Counted from the stretch's first letter, positions 11,061 through 23,590 are shown. The stretch: DNA of 40,601 nucleotides from Plantago elongata (GCA_036897095.1 JAYMSP010000828.1:1-40601), one strand, 5' to 3'. The notes: a model not told the origin generated them from the letters alone. Program-made: numbers and translations.

Positions 11061-11146
11061 GTGCAACTCAGTTGGTAAGATGCTTCCCCTCTAATCAATA
11101 GGTCGGATGTTCGAGACACCTTTGCCATTTCAAAAAATAAAAATTG
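11061..11146 (+). repeat. tRNA-related SINE-like copy
   Basis: The sequence GTGCAACTCAGTTGGTAAGA resembles a Pol III A box plus D arm. 45 bases on, GATGTTCGAGACACC resembles a B box. TTTGCCATTT and an A-rich tail follow. The sequence cannot fold as a normal tRNA with paired acceptor arms, so a SINE or tRNA-derived pseudogene is more likely than a tRNA gene. A more decayed relative is at 34841-34910. Confidence 0.45.
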
Positions 11147-11824
11147 CAAAACATATTTGGGTTATCTTTTGATTTGCCCTAATAAGTGTAATAACATACT
11201 AGTGTTATCCAACATTAATGATAGCGAAATGAGACGTTTTATTATTGTACAACTTTACTATAATGCAAACTAAAACAAACAATTAGGTCGATCATAGACT
11301 ATTCAAAATTAGTCGTATTGCTCGACATGTTCATCGAGGATTTCCAGTGTATATTGTCACTGTCCAAGCAAAAAAAAAAAAAAAAAAAGGCCCTACTAGT
11401 TGAAACGCATAAATACCAATCACTAAATGTGATACGAGAAGTGTGTTTCGGACATAAAAGAGACATTGAAACGCATAACGATACATTATACGAATCATAC
11501 ATTTTTAAGACACAATCAAGTCAAACTACACCTACAATTGTGTTTTGTGTTCCGGGCTTTATTCCGCTATTTGACCAAGGCCAAACGCGGAATCAAACCA
11601 ATCAGGATGATTTTCTCGTGTGTGCACGAGTAAAGACATAGCATATCGTAAATATAATGTGTTAGTGTCAGGTAAAATTATTGCTAAAGTCTTAAAAAAG
11701 ATAAGATTTTCTTAAAAATAGAAAAATCAAGATTTTTTTGGTGATTTTTAGGTTATAACGGTACAACCGGTTAAATTTCTTAAAAAACTGCTGAGTCACA
11801 AATCTTTGGTTATACTTTTTTTAA

Positions 11825-12690
11825 TAAATTATGTTATGGTTTTAAGTTGTTAATATTTACAGTTTTAATGTATTTTATTAACGTTTTAAAAGACGGTGTG
11901 ATGGTTTTAACGGGTCAGTATTGTACGCTTCAATCATAAATTTTACTGATTTTGTTAATTTTTAAAAAATTGGTGTAATGATTTTAAGGAGCTACATTAT
12001 AGTTCTTAAGATGTTCGATATAGTTTTAAGTGACGGTGAATGTCATTAAACTACTATTAAACAAGATTAAAAGTTTCAGGTATGACAGTAAAACGTCAAT
12101 AAACAATCTTACAATATAGTTGTAACATTCATGCATTAAAATATTGAAACATCCAGTCATCTAAAGGGTTTATAACGTCTAGTCTTATAGGAGAAAAATT
12201 TTCAACAAATGCTTTTTTGGTGTATTCTATGCAAATGCAAACTAAGTTGTTGAAATAAGCTTCTTTGTTCTAAAAAAAAAAAAGATTCTTTCGATTGAAC
12301 TTGTTGGTGAACTTCGAATTCCAGACTTTTGTTCCTTGTGCTTGCACTGACACCTTTGAAATACCTATTATCAAACTCGATATCATCACCAGCACATGCT
12401 TAGAACATTCACTAAATAAATTAAAACTATAACAACTCTCACCAAAACTATAACTTGGTATTTAAAGCAAAAAAAGAACATTCAAAACAAGCTAAAATAA
12501 ACATTGATGCTTAAATATATATACCAATGTATCTTAAAACTATAAGAATACCCATTCAAAGTTCAAACTATGTGAAAGTAAGAATATCCAACACAAGCTA
12601 AAAACAGTAATGTTGTTGCTTAAAACTACAATAATAGGTAGTAAAACTATAACATATCCGCTAAACATTTAAAAAAAAACCTAAAACAAT
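11825..12690. repeat. Field of ATAGTTTTAA-like motifs that switch strand mid-way
   Basis: From about 11825 to 12040 the plus strand repeats motifs such as ATGGTTTTAA, ACAGTTTTAA and ATAGTTTTAA every 30-70 bases. From about 12415 to 12690 the complementary form (TTAAAACTATAA, AAAACTATAAC, TTAAAACTACAA) recurs instead. The ~370-base centre lacks them. This resembles an imperfect inverted repeat with subterminal motifs, as in some Mutator-like or foldback elements. The arms are not alignable base by base by eye outside the motifs. The element would overlap the 3' part of the PB1-domain remnant. Confidence 0.35.
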
Positions 12691-12720
12691 GCATTTTAAA
12701 ACTCACACATTTGCAAACAA

Positions 12721-12936
12721 TCAAGTCATACATATTTCACCAGAAGCTAAAAGATATGTAACATTTAACATCATTAGAATCAATGCCACACTCTCTAACC
12801 ATGGTTTAACTTCTATCATACTCATCTCATCCACATTGCACCAATCAAAATATGTAACAACTCCTCCATCATAACATGATTTATGTTTCTTAAATTGTCC
12901 ATTGTGGTGCATTACTACTGTAAAATTGAACTTCAC
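12721..12936 (-). pseudogene. Mutator-like element PB1-like N-terminal domain remnant
   Basis: The minus strand encodes FTVVMHHNGQF, YDGGVVTYFDWCNVDEMSMI and then continues. This is the pattern (hydrophobic-V-x-M-H-H-G-G-x-F, then Y-x-G-G-x-V-x-Y-F-D-x-x-D-x-D) of the PB1-like domain found at the start of plant MuDR-type transposases. A frameshift near 12800-12815 follows: the expected continuation, MVRECGIDSNDVKCYISF, is in the neighbouring frame and ends at a stop. No MULE core or SWIM zinc finger is seen. A leader intron is likely, with donor ATG/GTAAGT at 13168/13167 and acceptors near 12942. A further ~45-codon open stretch (YFKGVSASTRNKSLEF) near 12280-12395, same strand, may belong to the same dead gene. 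Confidence 0.6.
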
Positions 12937-13170
12937 TGGTTCTGCACAACACCAAAAAAAAAAATCAAAAATTCAATTTTTATTAAGAACAACACACATA
13001 GAACAAACACTATACTCACAATACATACACATATTGTACAGAACATACAATATTATCGATAACAACAACTAAACTCAGTAAAAACAACACAAATTTCATC
13101 AACTTTATAATCGAACTAAACCAAACAGAGCTTACAACACACAAAATACGTAGAGAGTAAAACTTACCAT

Positions 13171-14144
13171 ACTTTAGCGATGTGCGTCCTCGAGGAATCT
13201 TAGTACCTGGACTCCTTATTTGTTAGGGTTTAACAACGTTTGATCTTCTTTCATATATGTTTGAGACCTCTATATGTTTTGAGATCCGTTTCTCTGTTTT
13301 ACCCTTCAAGAATATGGGCGTTAATTAATTATTTATTATTTGTGACGTTATAAATTGTATAAGATTGTGACCATCCCAAGTTCCCAACATCCGGTCATGC
13401 CAATTAAAGATGTGCATGTGAGATGCTTTGATTTGTTTAGACAAATACACCTTTGAGAGAGTGATACATGACCTACCTCACTTGTCAAATTAAAAGAGTT
13501 GTGACTTTATTGACTATTAGTCGGATCATCACATTCACTCCCTATGGTCTTTTATAAGGTTTGCCATTTAAGTTTGCATAAATATTAAGGAAATACAAAG
13601 AAAAATGAATGAAAATGTAAGTAGATACATGTTAAAGAGTAAGAGAAGGAGTATAAAAGGTAAGAAAGAAAATAGATAAAGTATGAAAAAGGGTTATTAA
13701 AAAAAAAAATAGTGGAGACATTGGTTTTTAAAGAAAGAAAACGTAAAACAGAGTAAAAAAGAATTTTAAAATGATAAATAGTAATCCTTCAAAAAGAAGG
13801 GGAGGGATAATAATTATCAATGTTTTCTTATTTTCTTTAATTTATTTGAAAAATACAATGTGTTGTGAATGGAAATGAGCCATTATGTAAGTTTGCTTTC
13901 TTGAAAATTGGGGTCATATTGGTTGCATATTAGTATCTCATATCCCAAACAACCAACAAGTAACTAGCTCAACCACCTCAAATAAATAAAAATCTAGTAC
14001 TACAATTTTATTTACTACTCTTTTCCTCAAAATAGTATCCATCCTTAAATACTTGAAGTAAATGCAAAATATTCAACTTTTGAACTCTACTCTACATTAA
14101 TAAGCACTACACGGTTCTTTTCCAAACGCATCTATCAACAAAAA
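13171..14144. other. Intergenic, xylosidase upstream region, possible Stowaway fragment
   Basis: No gene. CACTCCCTATGGTCTTTTAT at about 13539 resembles the start of a Stowaway-type MITE, and purine-rich sequence to ~13810 ends in GGGGAGGGATAATA, but the two ends match poorly. The stretch 13930-14144 is AT-rich and should include the promoter and short leader of the xylosidase gene. Confidence 0.35.
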
Positions 14145-17100
14145 ATGGAACTTGTCCATTACACTGCAGTGCCAAACCTCTTCACTCTCACACTCTTCCT
14201 CCTCTTCATCGAGTCAACTCAAATTCCATTTGCATGCGACAAGGCTGACCCGAAAACAAACACGTTCACATTTTGTGATGCAACCGTTCCAATTCATAAA
14301 AGAGCACATGACTTGGTTTCAAGACTTACACTAGACGAGAAGATTTCGCAGTTGGTTAACTCGGCTCCGGGAATACCAAGGCTTGGTGTACCAGCGTACG
14401 AATGGTGGTCGGAGGCGTTGCACGGTGTCTCCGGGTACGGACTCGGCGTTTCATTTGGTGGCAAAATTGGTGGTGCCACTAGTTTCCCTCAAGTTATCCT
14501 CTCTGCTTCTACTTTTGATGCTCATCTTTGGTACCGCATTGGCCAGGTGATTCTTTAAATGTTTAATCTTCATGACATTACTTTGTGTATGCTATCTCCG
14601 TGTCTCATCCGCCCAATCAATTCTATATGATTTTGCAATCAATTGTCTACGTATATCAAATCTATTATAAAGAGAGATTTATTGTGTTATAGGTGAAGAC
14701 TGATGATCATCTAGATTTGATGTCCGTTACATAATTTTCGTTTGTTACTTGGTTCAAAATTTGAAAATTTTGCAAATTGAATTTTTCTTTGTCTATTTTG
14801 AATATTTTCAACTCTTAAAGCAGCGTGGTTTTGATGACACTTGGAGCCCTATGTGCCAAAATACAAATTCTAGTCGTTATCGTTCACCAATTATTAATCA
14901 CTTTATCAAATTTCTTTTTTGTGCAATTCTTCTTTTTACTTTTGTTAGTATTCTTTAGTGACATCTATAGAATAACATAACAAAATATTCATTTGATATT
15001 AATTTAGTAATTTGATGTCAAATGTAACTAATTTGTGCTAAGCACATATGCAGTCTATTGGAATAGAGGCTAGAGCAGTCTATAATGAAGGAAATGCCAA
15101 AGGGATGACCTTTTGGGCACCAAATATAAACATTTTTAGGGACCCCAGGTGGGGCAGAGGCCAAGAAACACCCGGCGAGGACCCGTTGGTAGCCGGAAGA
15201 TACGCAGTCGCATTTGTTAGAGGAATTCAAGGAGACAGTTTTGAAGGTGGAAAAACTGGTCATGAACTTCTAGCCTCAGCTTGTTGCAAACACTTCACTG
15301 CCTATGATCTGGATAACTGGAAGGGCGTTAGTCGTCTTGGCTTTAACGCGCAAGTGAGTAAATTTTATGATATAACTAATGTCATCAATCGATTTTCATG
15401 AAGTTTTGTTTGATTAGGTAACAAAGCAAGATTTAGCAGACACATATCAACCTCCTTTTCAAAGCTGTATACAACAAGCTAGAGCAAGTGGGATAATGTG
15501 TGCTTATAACAGTGTGAACGGTGTACCGAACTGTGCTGACTATAATCTTCTTACAAAAACTGCTCGTGGACAGTGGGGCTTTCACGGGTAATGCTTCTTG
15601 GTCAAGGCGAATTTTGTAATGAACTTGAATACTTAACCATGTGTACTCAGTACCAGCTTCCAATTAAAATTGAGTTATGTCACTCTAGCTACTTGGCTCT
15701 TTATCAGGTACATCACTTCAGATTGTGACGCGGTCTCTAGTATGCAGGATGTTCTCAAGTACACGAAATCACCAGAAGATGCTGTAGCAGATTCACTTAA
15801 AGCTGGTACGATGTCAGATGTGAACCTCAAATTTTGCCTAGGTTTCTTGCAATACAAATTGTAACATTTGCTCGTAATATACTGGACGTACTTGTTATTA
15901 TTCAAAACTCATTGTGAGTTTGTAACCATTGGATTACAAAATACACAATAATGATACGAACTGCTGAAGAGAAGTTTTTCTGTTATATCACAAATGTTAC
16001 TCGTGCATAATATATGGTAACTCATATATGTTGGTCAATGAAAATGCAGGCATGGATGTCAACTGTGGTTCTTACTTGAAAACCTATGCAAAATCAGCGG
16101 TTCAACAGAAAAAACTGATGGAACCTGAAATAGACAGGGCCCTCCACAATCTATTTGATGTTCGCATGCGATTAGGCTTGTTTGATGGAAATCCAATTGA
16201 TCAACGATTTGGTAATATTGGTGCTAACCAAGTCTGCACTGAAGGGCACCAACAAATAGCTCTGGAAGCTGCACTAAACGGCATAGTACTCCTAAAGAAC
16301 TCAAACAAGCTCCTTCCTTTAACAAAATATGGAACCTCATCACTCGCTGTCATAGGGCCAATTGCCGTGAATGCATATGCGCTTCGTGGGAACTATGATG
16401 GCCCCCCTTGCAAAAATGTGGAGATTCTCAAAGCACTTCAAGGATACATGGGAAAAACCTTGTTCAATCAGGGATGCAACTTTGTGAACTGTACATCTGC
16501 TTCAATAGAAGATGCAGTTGGTATAGCAAAACAAGCTGATTATGTAGTCCTTGTGATGGGATTAGATCAAACTCAAGAGACAGAGGATCATGATAGAGTA
16601 GATTTGAGTTTGCCAGGCCTGCAAGAGAATCTTGTAAGGTCAGTTGCCACGGCTTCTAAGAAGCCTGTAATCTTGATTTTAATTTGTGGTGGTCCTGTTG
16701 ATGTTTCTTTTGCCAAATATGACGAGAAAGTTGGAAGTATATTGTGGGCTGGCTATCCAGGCGAAGCTGGTGGACTCGCACTAGCAAAGATTATCTTTGG
16801 TGAACATAATCCTGGTATGATAGCCTTGTCTTCAATCATTCATTCAACTTAGCATGTCTTCAGCCCTTAAATTGACTAATGCGCGATTATATATGCAGGA
16901 GGGAAGTTGCCAATGACTTGGTATCCTAAGGAGTTCACCAATGTAGCAATGACAGACATGCGGATGAGGCCCGATCCATCATCAGGATATCCAGGGCGAA
17001 CATATCGTTTCTACAAGGGGGAAACTATTTTCAACTTTGGGTATGGCCTCAGCTACACAAAATACTCATATGAATTCATTGCGTCCACCCCAAACACTAT

Positions 17101-17479
17101 TCAACTCCGCATTCAAGAAACTGATGGGCATGCTTTAAACCGCTACCTTTCAGTTTCTAATATTGGAGTTAATTCATGTGAAGAGTTGAAGTTTTCTGCA
17201 CATGTCGGCATTGAGAATGTAGGGGAAATGTCAGGAAAGCATCCGGTTCTATTGTTTATTAGGCAAGCGAAGAACTCTAGCAGCACAAGTTATGTAAAAC
17301 AACTGGTTGGATTTGAGAGCGTGAGCTTGGAGGTAGGAGAAAGAGCTGAAATCGAGTTTGTGTTGAATCCATGTGAACATCTTGGCACAGCTAATGAAGA
17401 TGGTGTAATGGTGATTGAAGAAGGATACAGATTCTTAGTTGTAGAGGATAAAGAGTATCCTATCAACATTGTACTTTGA
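14145..17479 (+). CDS. BXL7: Glycoside hydrolase family 3 beta-D-xylosidase (BXL7-like), six exons
   Basis: Exons 14145-14546, 15054-15353, 15418-15587, 15708-15805, 16050-16814 and 16899-17479 join in phase to 771 aa. A hydrophobic N-terminus (residues ~10-25) indicates secretion to the cell wall. The GH3 N-terminal domain has [43 protein letters not shown] and the nucleophile motif ITSDCDAVS (expected nucleophile Asp296). The C-terminal domain has NGIVLLKN, the acidic cluster [10 protein letters not shown] (about 498-507, where the acid/base is expected), [10 protein letters not shown] and NFGYGLSYT, then a fibronectin III-like end. Family members release xylose, and some arabinose, from xylan and arabinan side chains in the wall. 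Long runs agree with Arabidopsis BXL7 ([28 protein letters not shown]), so I name it by similarity; orthology is not proven. No lesions are seen. Confidence 0.95.
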
Positions 17480-17749
17480 GCAAGTATTGAAAAAAAAATG
17501 ATACTAATGAACAACGTTTGAGATATAATTACGAAAGAATAAATTAGATTTTCGAAGCGAGAATTTTTTAATACCGGTGACGTATCAGACGGTCTCTGCC
17601 CCACTGAGAGTCACGTTTGATACGATCACTTTTAAACACTTCTCGGCAACTTGTGCTCCACAGCACGTTGCTACTGTTTATAATCTCTACAAATCGCCAA
17701 ATCAATGCTGACAAATATTTTACAACCAATTCTTTTTACCCAAAAAATC

Positions 17750-18787
17750 CACTCTCTTTTCTTTCCCTCTGCACAGCCTTCTTTCTTCATTTTCAGTTCT
17801 TCAGTTGACTCTCAATCTGCTTTCTTTTTCCCCATTTCTACATCATAACTTAACTACTCTCTCAATCACCACCCTTTCTTTTCTCTTTGCTCCTATCCGA
17901 CAATAGTATCAGGTACTACTTTATGTTCTTCATTTTATCTTTTTTGGACTTGGGAGTATTCATCTTCCTTCTGTTGAGTGATTTTTTTTATCTGTCTGCT
18001 TATTCTGGATATTGGGTTTTGTTTGCATTCGCTTAAAGCAAGTGTAAAGGTTCAATCTTTTTTTACACTGCAATTGTATGTATACTTGTTTCAGGAGCTA
18101 ATGACTAATGAGTGATGACCATTGTAATGTCTTATCCCTTTTGTTATAGCTAGGTTGAAACTATTGTGAAATTAGTGAAAAAAAACCTATCTTTACTGAA
18201 TATTACGAAATATCACAGTACATACTAATCTACCTTATACTGATGTGGGGTGGTTTTCCTTGTTTTGTAGGCTTTACACTTTACAGTTCTTGATCTTTCG
18301 TATGAACGTAGATGACATATGCATACAGGAGTTTGTGAGCTTGTCTAGATTGCGAGTCTCTAATTGTCGATTGGAACGAGTCTACTGGATTTATGAGTTT
18401 GTGTAGAGCTAATTGTGGCATGGAAAAAGTATACTATAGGATGATTAAAAGTAGGAGTAGGGTTTATAGGCTAACGATTACGTGTATGTTTTCGAAATTT
18501 GAGTGCAACGTGGATGATATAATTTTTTGGGAAATATATTTGGTGTTGATCTCTGACCTCTTACCTAACTATCTAGAAACTGTCATTATGGTCCTATAGA
18601 AAGATGCTGGAAATTTCATACTTCAGGCTGCTATTTGTTTTTGGTAAACGGATACCAAAGACTCACATCTTCATGTTACTCATACTTAAACAATCGCAAT
18701 TTCCTTTTTGTAGAACTGACTTGGTGCTGTCCGCTCACTTATTCGTTGTGAATATTGCTTGATTCATTTGTGTAAAAATATCAAGTA
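17750..18787 (+). promoter_or_regulatory. CT-rich leader and leader intron of the Sec14-like gene
   Basis: A pyrimidine-rich stretch (17750-17890) ends at donor TATCAG/GTACT (after 17912). TTTCCTTTTTGTAG at 18713 is the best acceptor, giving an 801-bp leader intron. The next exon starts at 18714, with no ATG before the start codon at 18788. Long leader introns of this kind often raise expression in plants; that role is not shown here. The 270 bases before it (17480-17749) are xylosidase 3' flank. Confidence 0.5.
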
Positions 18788-20710
18788 ATGAATATTGGGT
18801 TGAAGAAATCGTCTCCAGGTGACTCTGAAATTTCAGTGGCTCCAGAGATTCAGCAGGAGAAGGTACCTTAAGTTTCAGTAAAGTAAAATATATGGATATA
18901 CATACTAGTTAGGGTATTATGTTAAGTTGCCAACATGTGATTATATTGCAGATTAATGAAGTAAGAAGGTTAATTGGACCACAGTCTGGAAAACTTGCTC
19001 TCTTTTGTTCTGATGCATGCATTTTGAGGTATTTGAGAGCACGGAATTGGAATGTCAAGAAGGCTGTGAAAATGCTTAAATCAAGTCTGAAGTGGAGACT
19101 GGAGTTCAAACCAGAAGATATTCATTGGGTATGTCCACTTACACTTCCATTTTGTGTTTTTTATTGTCAAAAAAACAGTTCTTCTGTGTCTATGAATCTA
19201 TGATATACATTCCTCCATTTGTAATTAGGATGATGTTGCAAAGGAAGCGGAGACAGGAAAAATTTACCGGGCAAATTATAAGGATAAGTATGGCAGGCCA
19301 GTTCTTGTCATGAGACCTAGTTGTCAGGTCATTATTTGAACCCTTTTTAAAATTTTGTACATGTTTAGTTGTTTAATTACTTATTGCGCAGGAGAAGATT
19401 GTCTCTGTGGTCATGTTCCTTACCTCTTGTTACCATTTACTGCATTGCAGAACACTAAATCAGTAAAAGGGCAAATGAAGTATTTGGTTTATTGCATGGA
19501 GAAAGCAATTCTAAATCTGCCAGAGGACCAAGAGCAGATGGTATGGTTGATTGATTTCCATGGTTTTAATATGTCACACATATCAATCAAGGCAACACAG
19601 GAAACGGCCCATGTACTGCAAGATCAATATCCGGAGAGGCTTGGCATTGCTATTTTGTACAATCCGCCTAAAATTTTTGAGCCGTTCTGGAAGGTACAGT
19701 TCTGAATGTCATCTTTCTCTTACCATGTGACACTTGCAGGTCAACTCTTTGGGGTGTTACTTGTATGTTAATTCATTTCTGTTTTGCCTTCTGAGCCTTT
19801 TATGCTGTCAAAGTTTTTGGCTTAACTAAGTCGATAAATAAATTTGTGCATTAGAAACTCACTCAACACTCAACTCTCAAATTCGTAGAACAAGTTGATA
19901 TATAATATCTCATTCTAGCATGGAAACAAGCTATATGTTTTCCCAGATAAAGATATAAATTTCCCCCTCCCCTGAATAACAGTCGTTATTCTGTGACCAT
20001 GGTTACCTGTAGAGAAATGCAGGTATAACCCTGATTCTGTACTGCATACTATATTGGGATTCTTCCCATCCATGAATCTTCTTGAGGGATCTATATTTTC
20101 TCAAATCTTGTACTATAATTAAGGCCTAGCCACACGGCCACGCAAAATTTTTTTTTCCATGTAAACAAGCAGCATTTACTATTTAGACTTATTTTCATCT
20201 AATTTTATTGAGCCATTGTTGGAAATTAATGGAATATACTATGTTTCTGGCCAAACATGTCATTTTATACGATAATTTGCTGAATTGCGTATGGTGTTTA
20301 CCATATTCTTCCAGATTGCAAAACCATTTTTAGAGCCTAAAACAGCCAATAAAGTGAACTTTGTCTACTCAGACAATTCTGATACGAACAAGATAATGCA
20401 CGAGTTGTTCAACATGGAGCTGGTTGAATCTGCATTTGGGGGCAAAGATATTGCAGATTTTGACATCAAGAAATACGCTGAGATCATGCGAGAGGATGAT
20501 AAAAGAACTGTGTGTTTCCGGCAAACTAATAATACTCTGGCAGAAGCTCTCCCGTCTGCTGTGATAACCCCCTCTAGTTCAGATTTGGCAAATTCAGAGT
20601 CAGAGTCAGAAGCCACAGATATAAAGCCAGAGAAGAGCTTGTCAACAGCAGATGAAGATGGTGATTACAACATTCTGGTAGATGAATCTCTGCAAGTGAA
20701 GAACTCCTGA
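18788..20710 (+). CDS. Sec14/CRAL-TRIO lipid-transfer family protein, five exons
   Basis: Exons 18788-18862, 18952-19128, 19229-19327, 19451-19693 and 20315-20710 join in phase to 329 aa. After a short N-terminus comes the CRAL-TRIO-N helical region (about 27-85: [20 protein letters not shown], then [14 protein letters not shown]). The lipid-binding CRAL-TRIO domain follows (about 90-245): [48 protein letters not shown] and [20 protein letters not shown]. The last ~75 residues are acidic and serine-rich ([16 protein letters not shown]) and look disordered. Proteins of this type bind and exchange phosphoinositides or similar lipids between membranes. There is no GOLD or nodulin domain, so it belongs to the short plant Sec14 group (like Arabidopsis At1g75170). 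The ligand cannot be told from sequence. No lesions. Confidence 0.93.
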
Positions 20711-22916
20711 CCCATGAAGAAGTGCGCCTTAAAGTAAAGTAGTGAATTAATCCCTCTTCCGGGACATGTTGACCATCTATTGTTGCAATGCCTACTTAAT
20801 TCACATATTGTTGCTTAGTAGAGGATATACAGGCAAGGCAAAACATGTGAAACTCAAGTCGCGAGCCACGTTTTCAAGATGACGTTTCAATGTAACGAAC
20901 AGCTGACCAGTTCATTTTTATTTGGAGTGACTGTATTGTTAAAAATTGAATAACTTGGTAAAGAACATCCAGATGATAACTATTGGTTTCAGGAAGGGGA
21001 AGTTCTTGATTATGCCTCATCTATGCTCTAAGCTTTTCATGGCATTTCTTAAAAGCAGAAGTTATATTTGCTATTTCAGGGGAGAAGATTATACATAGCT
21101 TTCACCTTTTGAAGTTTAACAACTCAGGCTTTGTCCTGTTTGTATGTAAACATATTTAGTTCAATCCTACTTCGTTATATTTTATACTACAATTCAATTC
21201 AATTAAGATAATTGCAGTTGAAGAGAACATATATCCTGATTTCGAAAACCTACACTTGAACACTTTCATTGGAGTGATAAGCAACAAATCACTCGAAGAA
21301 TTTAACATCAACCATTTGGTAATAAGTGCAGTTAGACTGGGCCATTCCTTGATCAGTTAAGCAAGTAGTCAATATTCAGCAATTCGGCACCACTGTCTCC
21401 TCAAATTACCTTCGAGGAACCTACTTGAATCATCAAAGGATTCATCACTTGGGCGTAATTTTCACTAGCTAGTCACTTAGATTATAATTTCATGAGTTTA
21501 TTTTCAAAACAAATTTGTTAAGTGAACATTTAATTGAAATACTTTATAAACTACCTTTATTTTTCTCACTTCATCAAATATAAATGGGAAGATTCGAATG
21601 GGACGAATGAAGTAATATTTTCATTTTAAACAGAAATTCCGAATGAAATCACTATACATGACTGAAAACGTATTATACATCTCATAACCGGAACTGATTC
21701 CTAAAATCTTGAATCCTACTAGGTACTGATGAGCAATTGTTGAAAAACATAAACCCTAGATCCTTCTTCACCGCCACTCACGTAGCAACAAATCTTCATT
21801 TTTGCTCAGTTCGGTAACAATTACTTTTTCAGTGTTGTTTATGCAATAAGTTGTTCATTACATCATCACTTGTCAATTCATTTTTACCATTATGCTAGTC
21901 AAAATAGATTTTTTTAGCGTAAGTCAAAGTATCGTTCTGACTATTGTTAGTCAATGTATACACACCTAACACGTGTCCATTGCTATCTATCACACTCAAT
22001 CATTGATACATATTGCATTCTACTATCATTTCCTATCGCTCACAACCGCTACTTGTTATTTAAATTTAATTTTTTCGTTAACTTTTTAAAAAATAATGAA
22101 ACATATATTATATAATTTATAAGAGAATTATAATCCTAAAATTTATAATTAGTCAAAAATATTTACATTACTAAACATTAAGGTGATAATTAACGAGAAA
22201 GATGATAACATTCACATAAACCCTAAATAAAAATTCTTCAATTATTTTAATTTAATTTTTATTATTAATTTGTATTTTTTGTTTAATCTCCTACTTTGGA
22301 GAATATTTTTATTTAAAGATTTTAATTTTATTAATTGCGATATTGAATATATGAAGACTGTTCTTTAATGATATCTAAAAATATATATTTTAAATATATT
22401 TAAGCTATGTAGGTAGTTAGAGCAACACGTAGCGCAACACCTCATGTGATACGAGCGACATTCCATGGCAACACTTAGTGTAAAAGGTAGGAAATTATTT
22501 AATCTCAACCGTTAGAAGTTTTAATCTAATGGATTAAAATTAGGTGACTAACATTCGTCATGACGACACCAAGCAAGAATGTTAAATGTAGGACTAATTT
22601 TACTAAATGCATGCCACAATTTTAACATATTACAAATTAACATAAATTTACATTAATTTATAATTAACCTATTAACTTTAAAACACTACGATCTTTTTTA
22701 TTTATCCATTTCAACTCTCTAACATGCGTCTTTCTCTTTAAATCTTTAAACAAACATAATCAAAGCAGACGAGGGTGGTTATGATTTTCAAACAATCACA
22801 ATCAAAATTTAAAAGCAATGTTATAGATAAATAAATAAATAAAAATATAATCAAATCATACACACCAAATTAAAATTTTTAAATACTTAATTTTCTTTTA
22901 AAACAAAACTCACAAA
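20711..22916. other. Intergenic: Sec14 3' flank, then AT-rich spacer
   Basis: No gene seen. The first ~450 bases are likely 3' UTR and flank. TGGGACGAATGAAGTAATA near 21598 resembles a Stowaway-type MITE end. AAACCCTAGATCCTTCTTC near 21751 followed by a CT-rich stretch looks like a detached gene leader, but no coding sequence follows. A GC-richer patch at 22410-22570 with repeated CAACAC words may be a MITE; I found no paired ends. Confidence 0.4.
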
Positions 22917-22957
22917 ACGGGCTATTTGGCGACCTTGAGGGCCGCCAAACAACCCGT
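22917..22957. repeat. Strong symmetric hairpin (5 + 7 bp stems)
   Basis: ACGGG (22917-22921), 3 bases, TTTGGCG (22925-22931), 11-base loop, CGCCAAA (22943-22949), 3 bases, CCCGT (22953-22957). All 12 stem pairs are perfect and the two 3-base internal gaps are symmetric. A second pair, CTTGGC (near 22965) and GCCAAG (near 22998), lies just beside it. The patch is GC-rich inside very AT-rich DNA. Function unknown. Confidence 0.75.
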
Positions 22958-23490
22958 CTAGTTGCTTGGCAGCCCTGATCCAGCCGCCCTTAAAATCGCC
23001 AAGTATGTTTCTTAATTTTTTTAAAAGTTTTTTAAAATTTTGGTCAAATATTAGTTTATTTAATTATTTAAGTGCTAAATAATTATAAACGGTATAATAT
23101 ATCAAGTTAAAACGTGCATACTTCTTTAAATTTGTAATCGTTTTTTATAGTCTAATTAATAGTTGTATAATATAATTTCTTTTTGTTTTTTTGTTCTCGT
23201 ATAAAATTGTAATGTTTTATGTTATTAATTTCGAAATTTAAAGTATTGTGGGGTTAAACGAAACATATGATAAATATATGGACTAACTTTTATATTTATA
23301 ATATTTAAAATCATTTATAATATATTAAAAAGTGTCCTACATTTTATAAAAAGTGTTATGTGTTAACAATCCTGTGTTAAATTTAACAAAAATAGTATCT
23401 AAACTGAACATAGTCAAAATAAACTAAAAGTCCCTAAATGTGATTGTAATAATTACAACCTATAACAATTTATACCAATCTATAAAATTT

Positions 23491-23590
23491 CAGGGATTGT
23501 TTGTTATACAATTTAAATTGACGAAATTCAATTGAAATATATTTGATGTCATATCAAATTCAAATAAAATTCCTTCCAAATTGTTTGCAT
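23491..23590. repeat. Relative of the 33.4-kb MITE (one end)
   Basis: The stretch starting CAGGGATTGTTTGTTATACA and continuing ATTTAAATTGACGAAA matches the terminal repeat of the element at 33420 at most positions. The opposite end is not recognisable. The surrounding 22958-23859 is AT-rich with no gene; its last ~130 bases probably contain the mTERF leader. Confidence 0.35.

Noticed and set aside
11061..11130. A functional tRNA gene
   Set aside because: D-arm-like and T-arm-like parts are present, but no acceptor stem pairing and no proper anticodon stem can be drawn.
21751..21830. Start of a gene with a telo-box-like AAACCCTAG leader
   Set aside because: No coding sequence follows within several hundred bases; AAACCCTA also occurs at other geneless places in the window.
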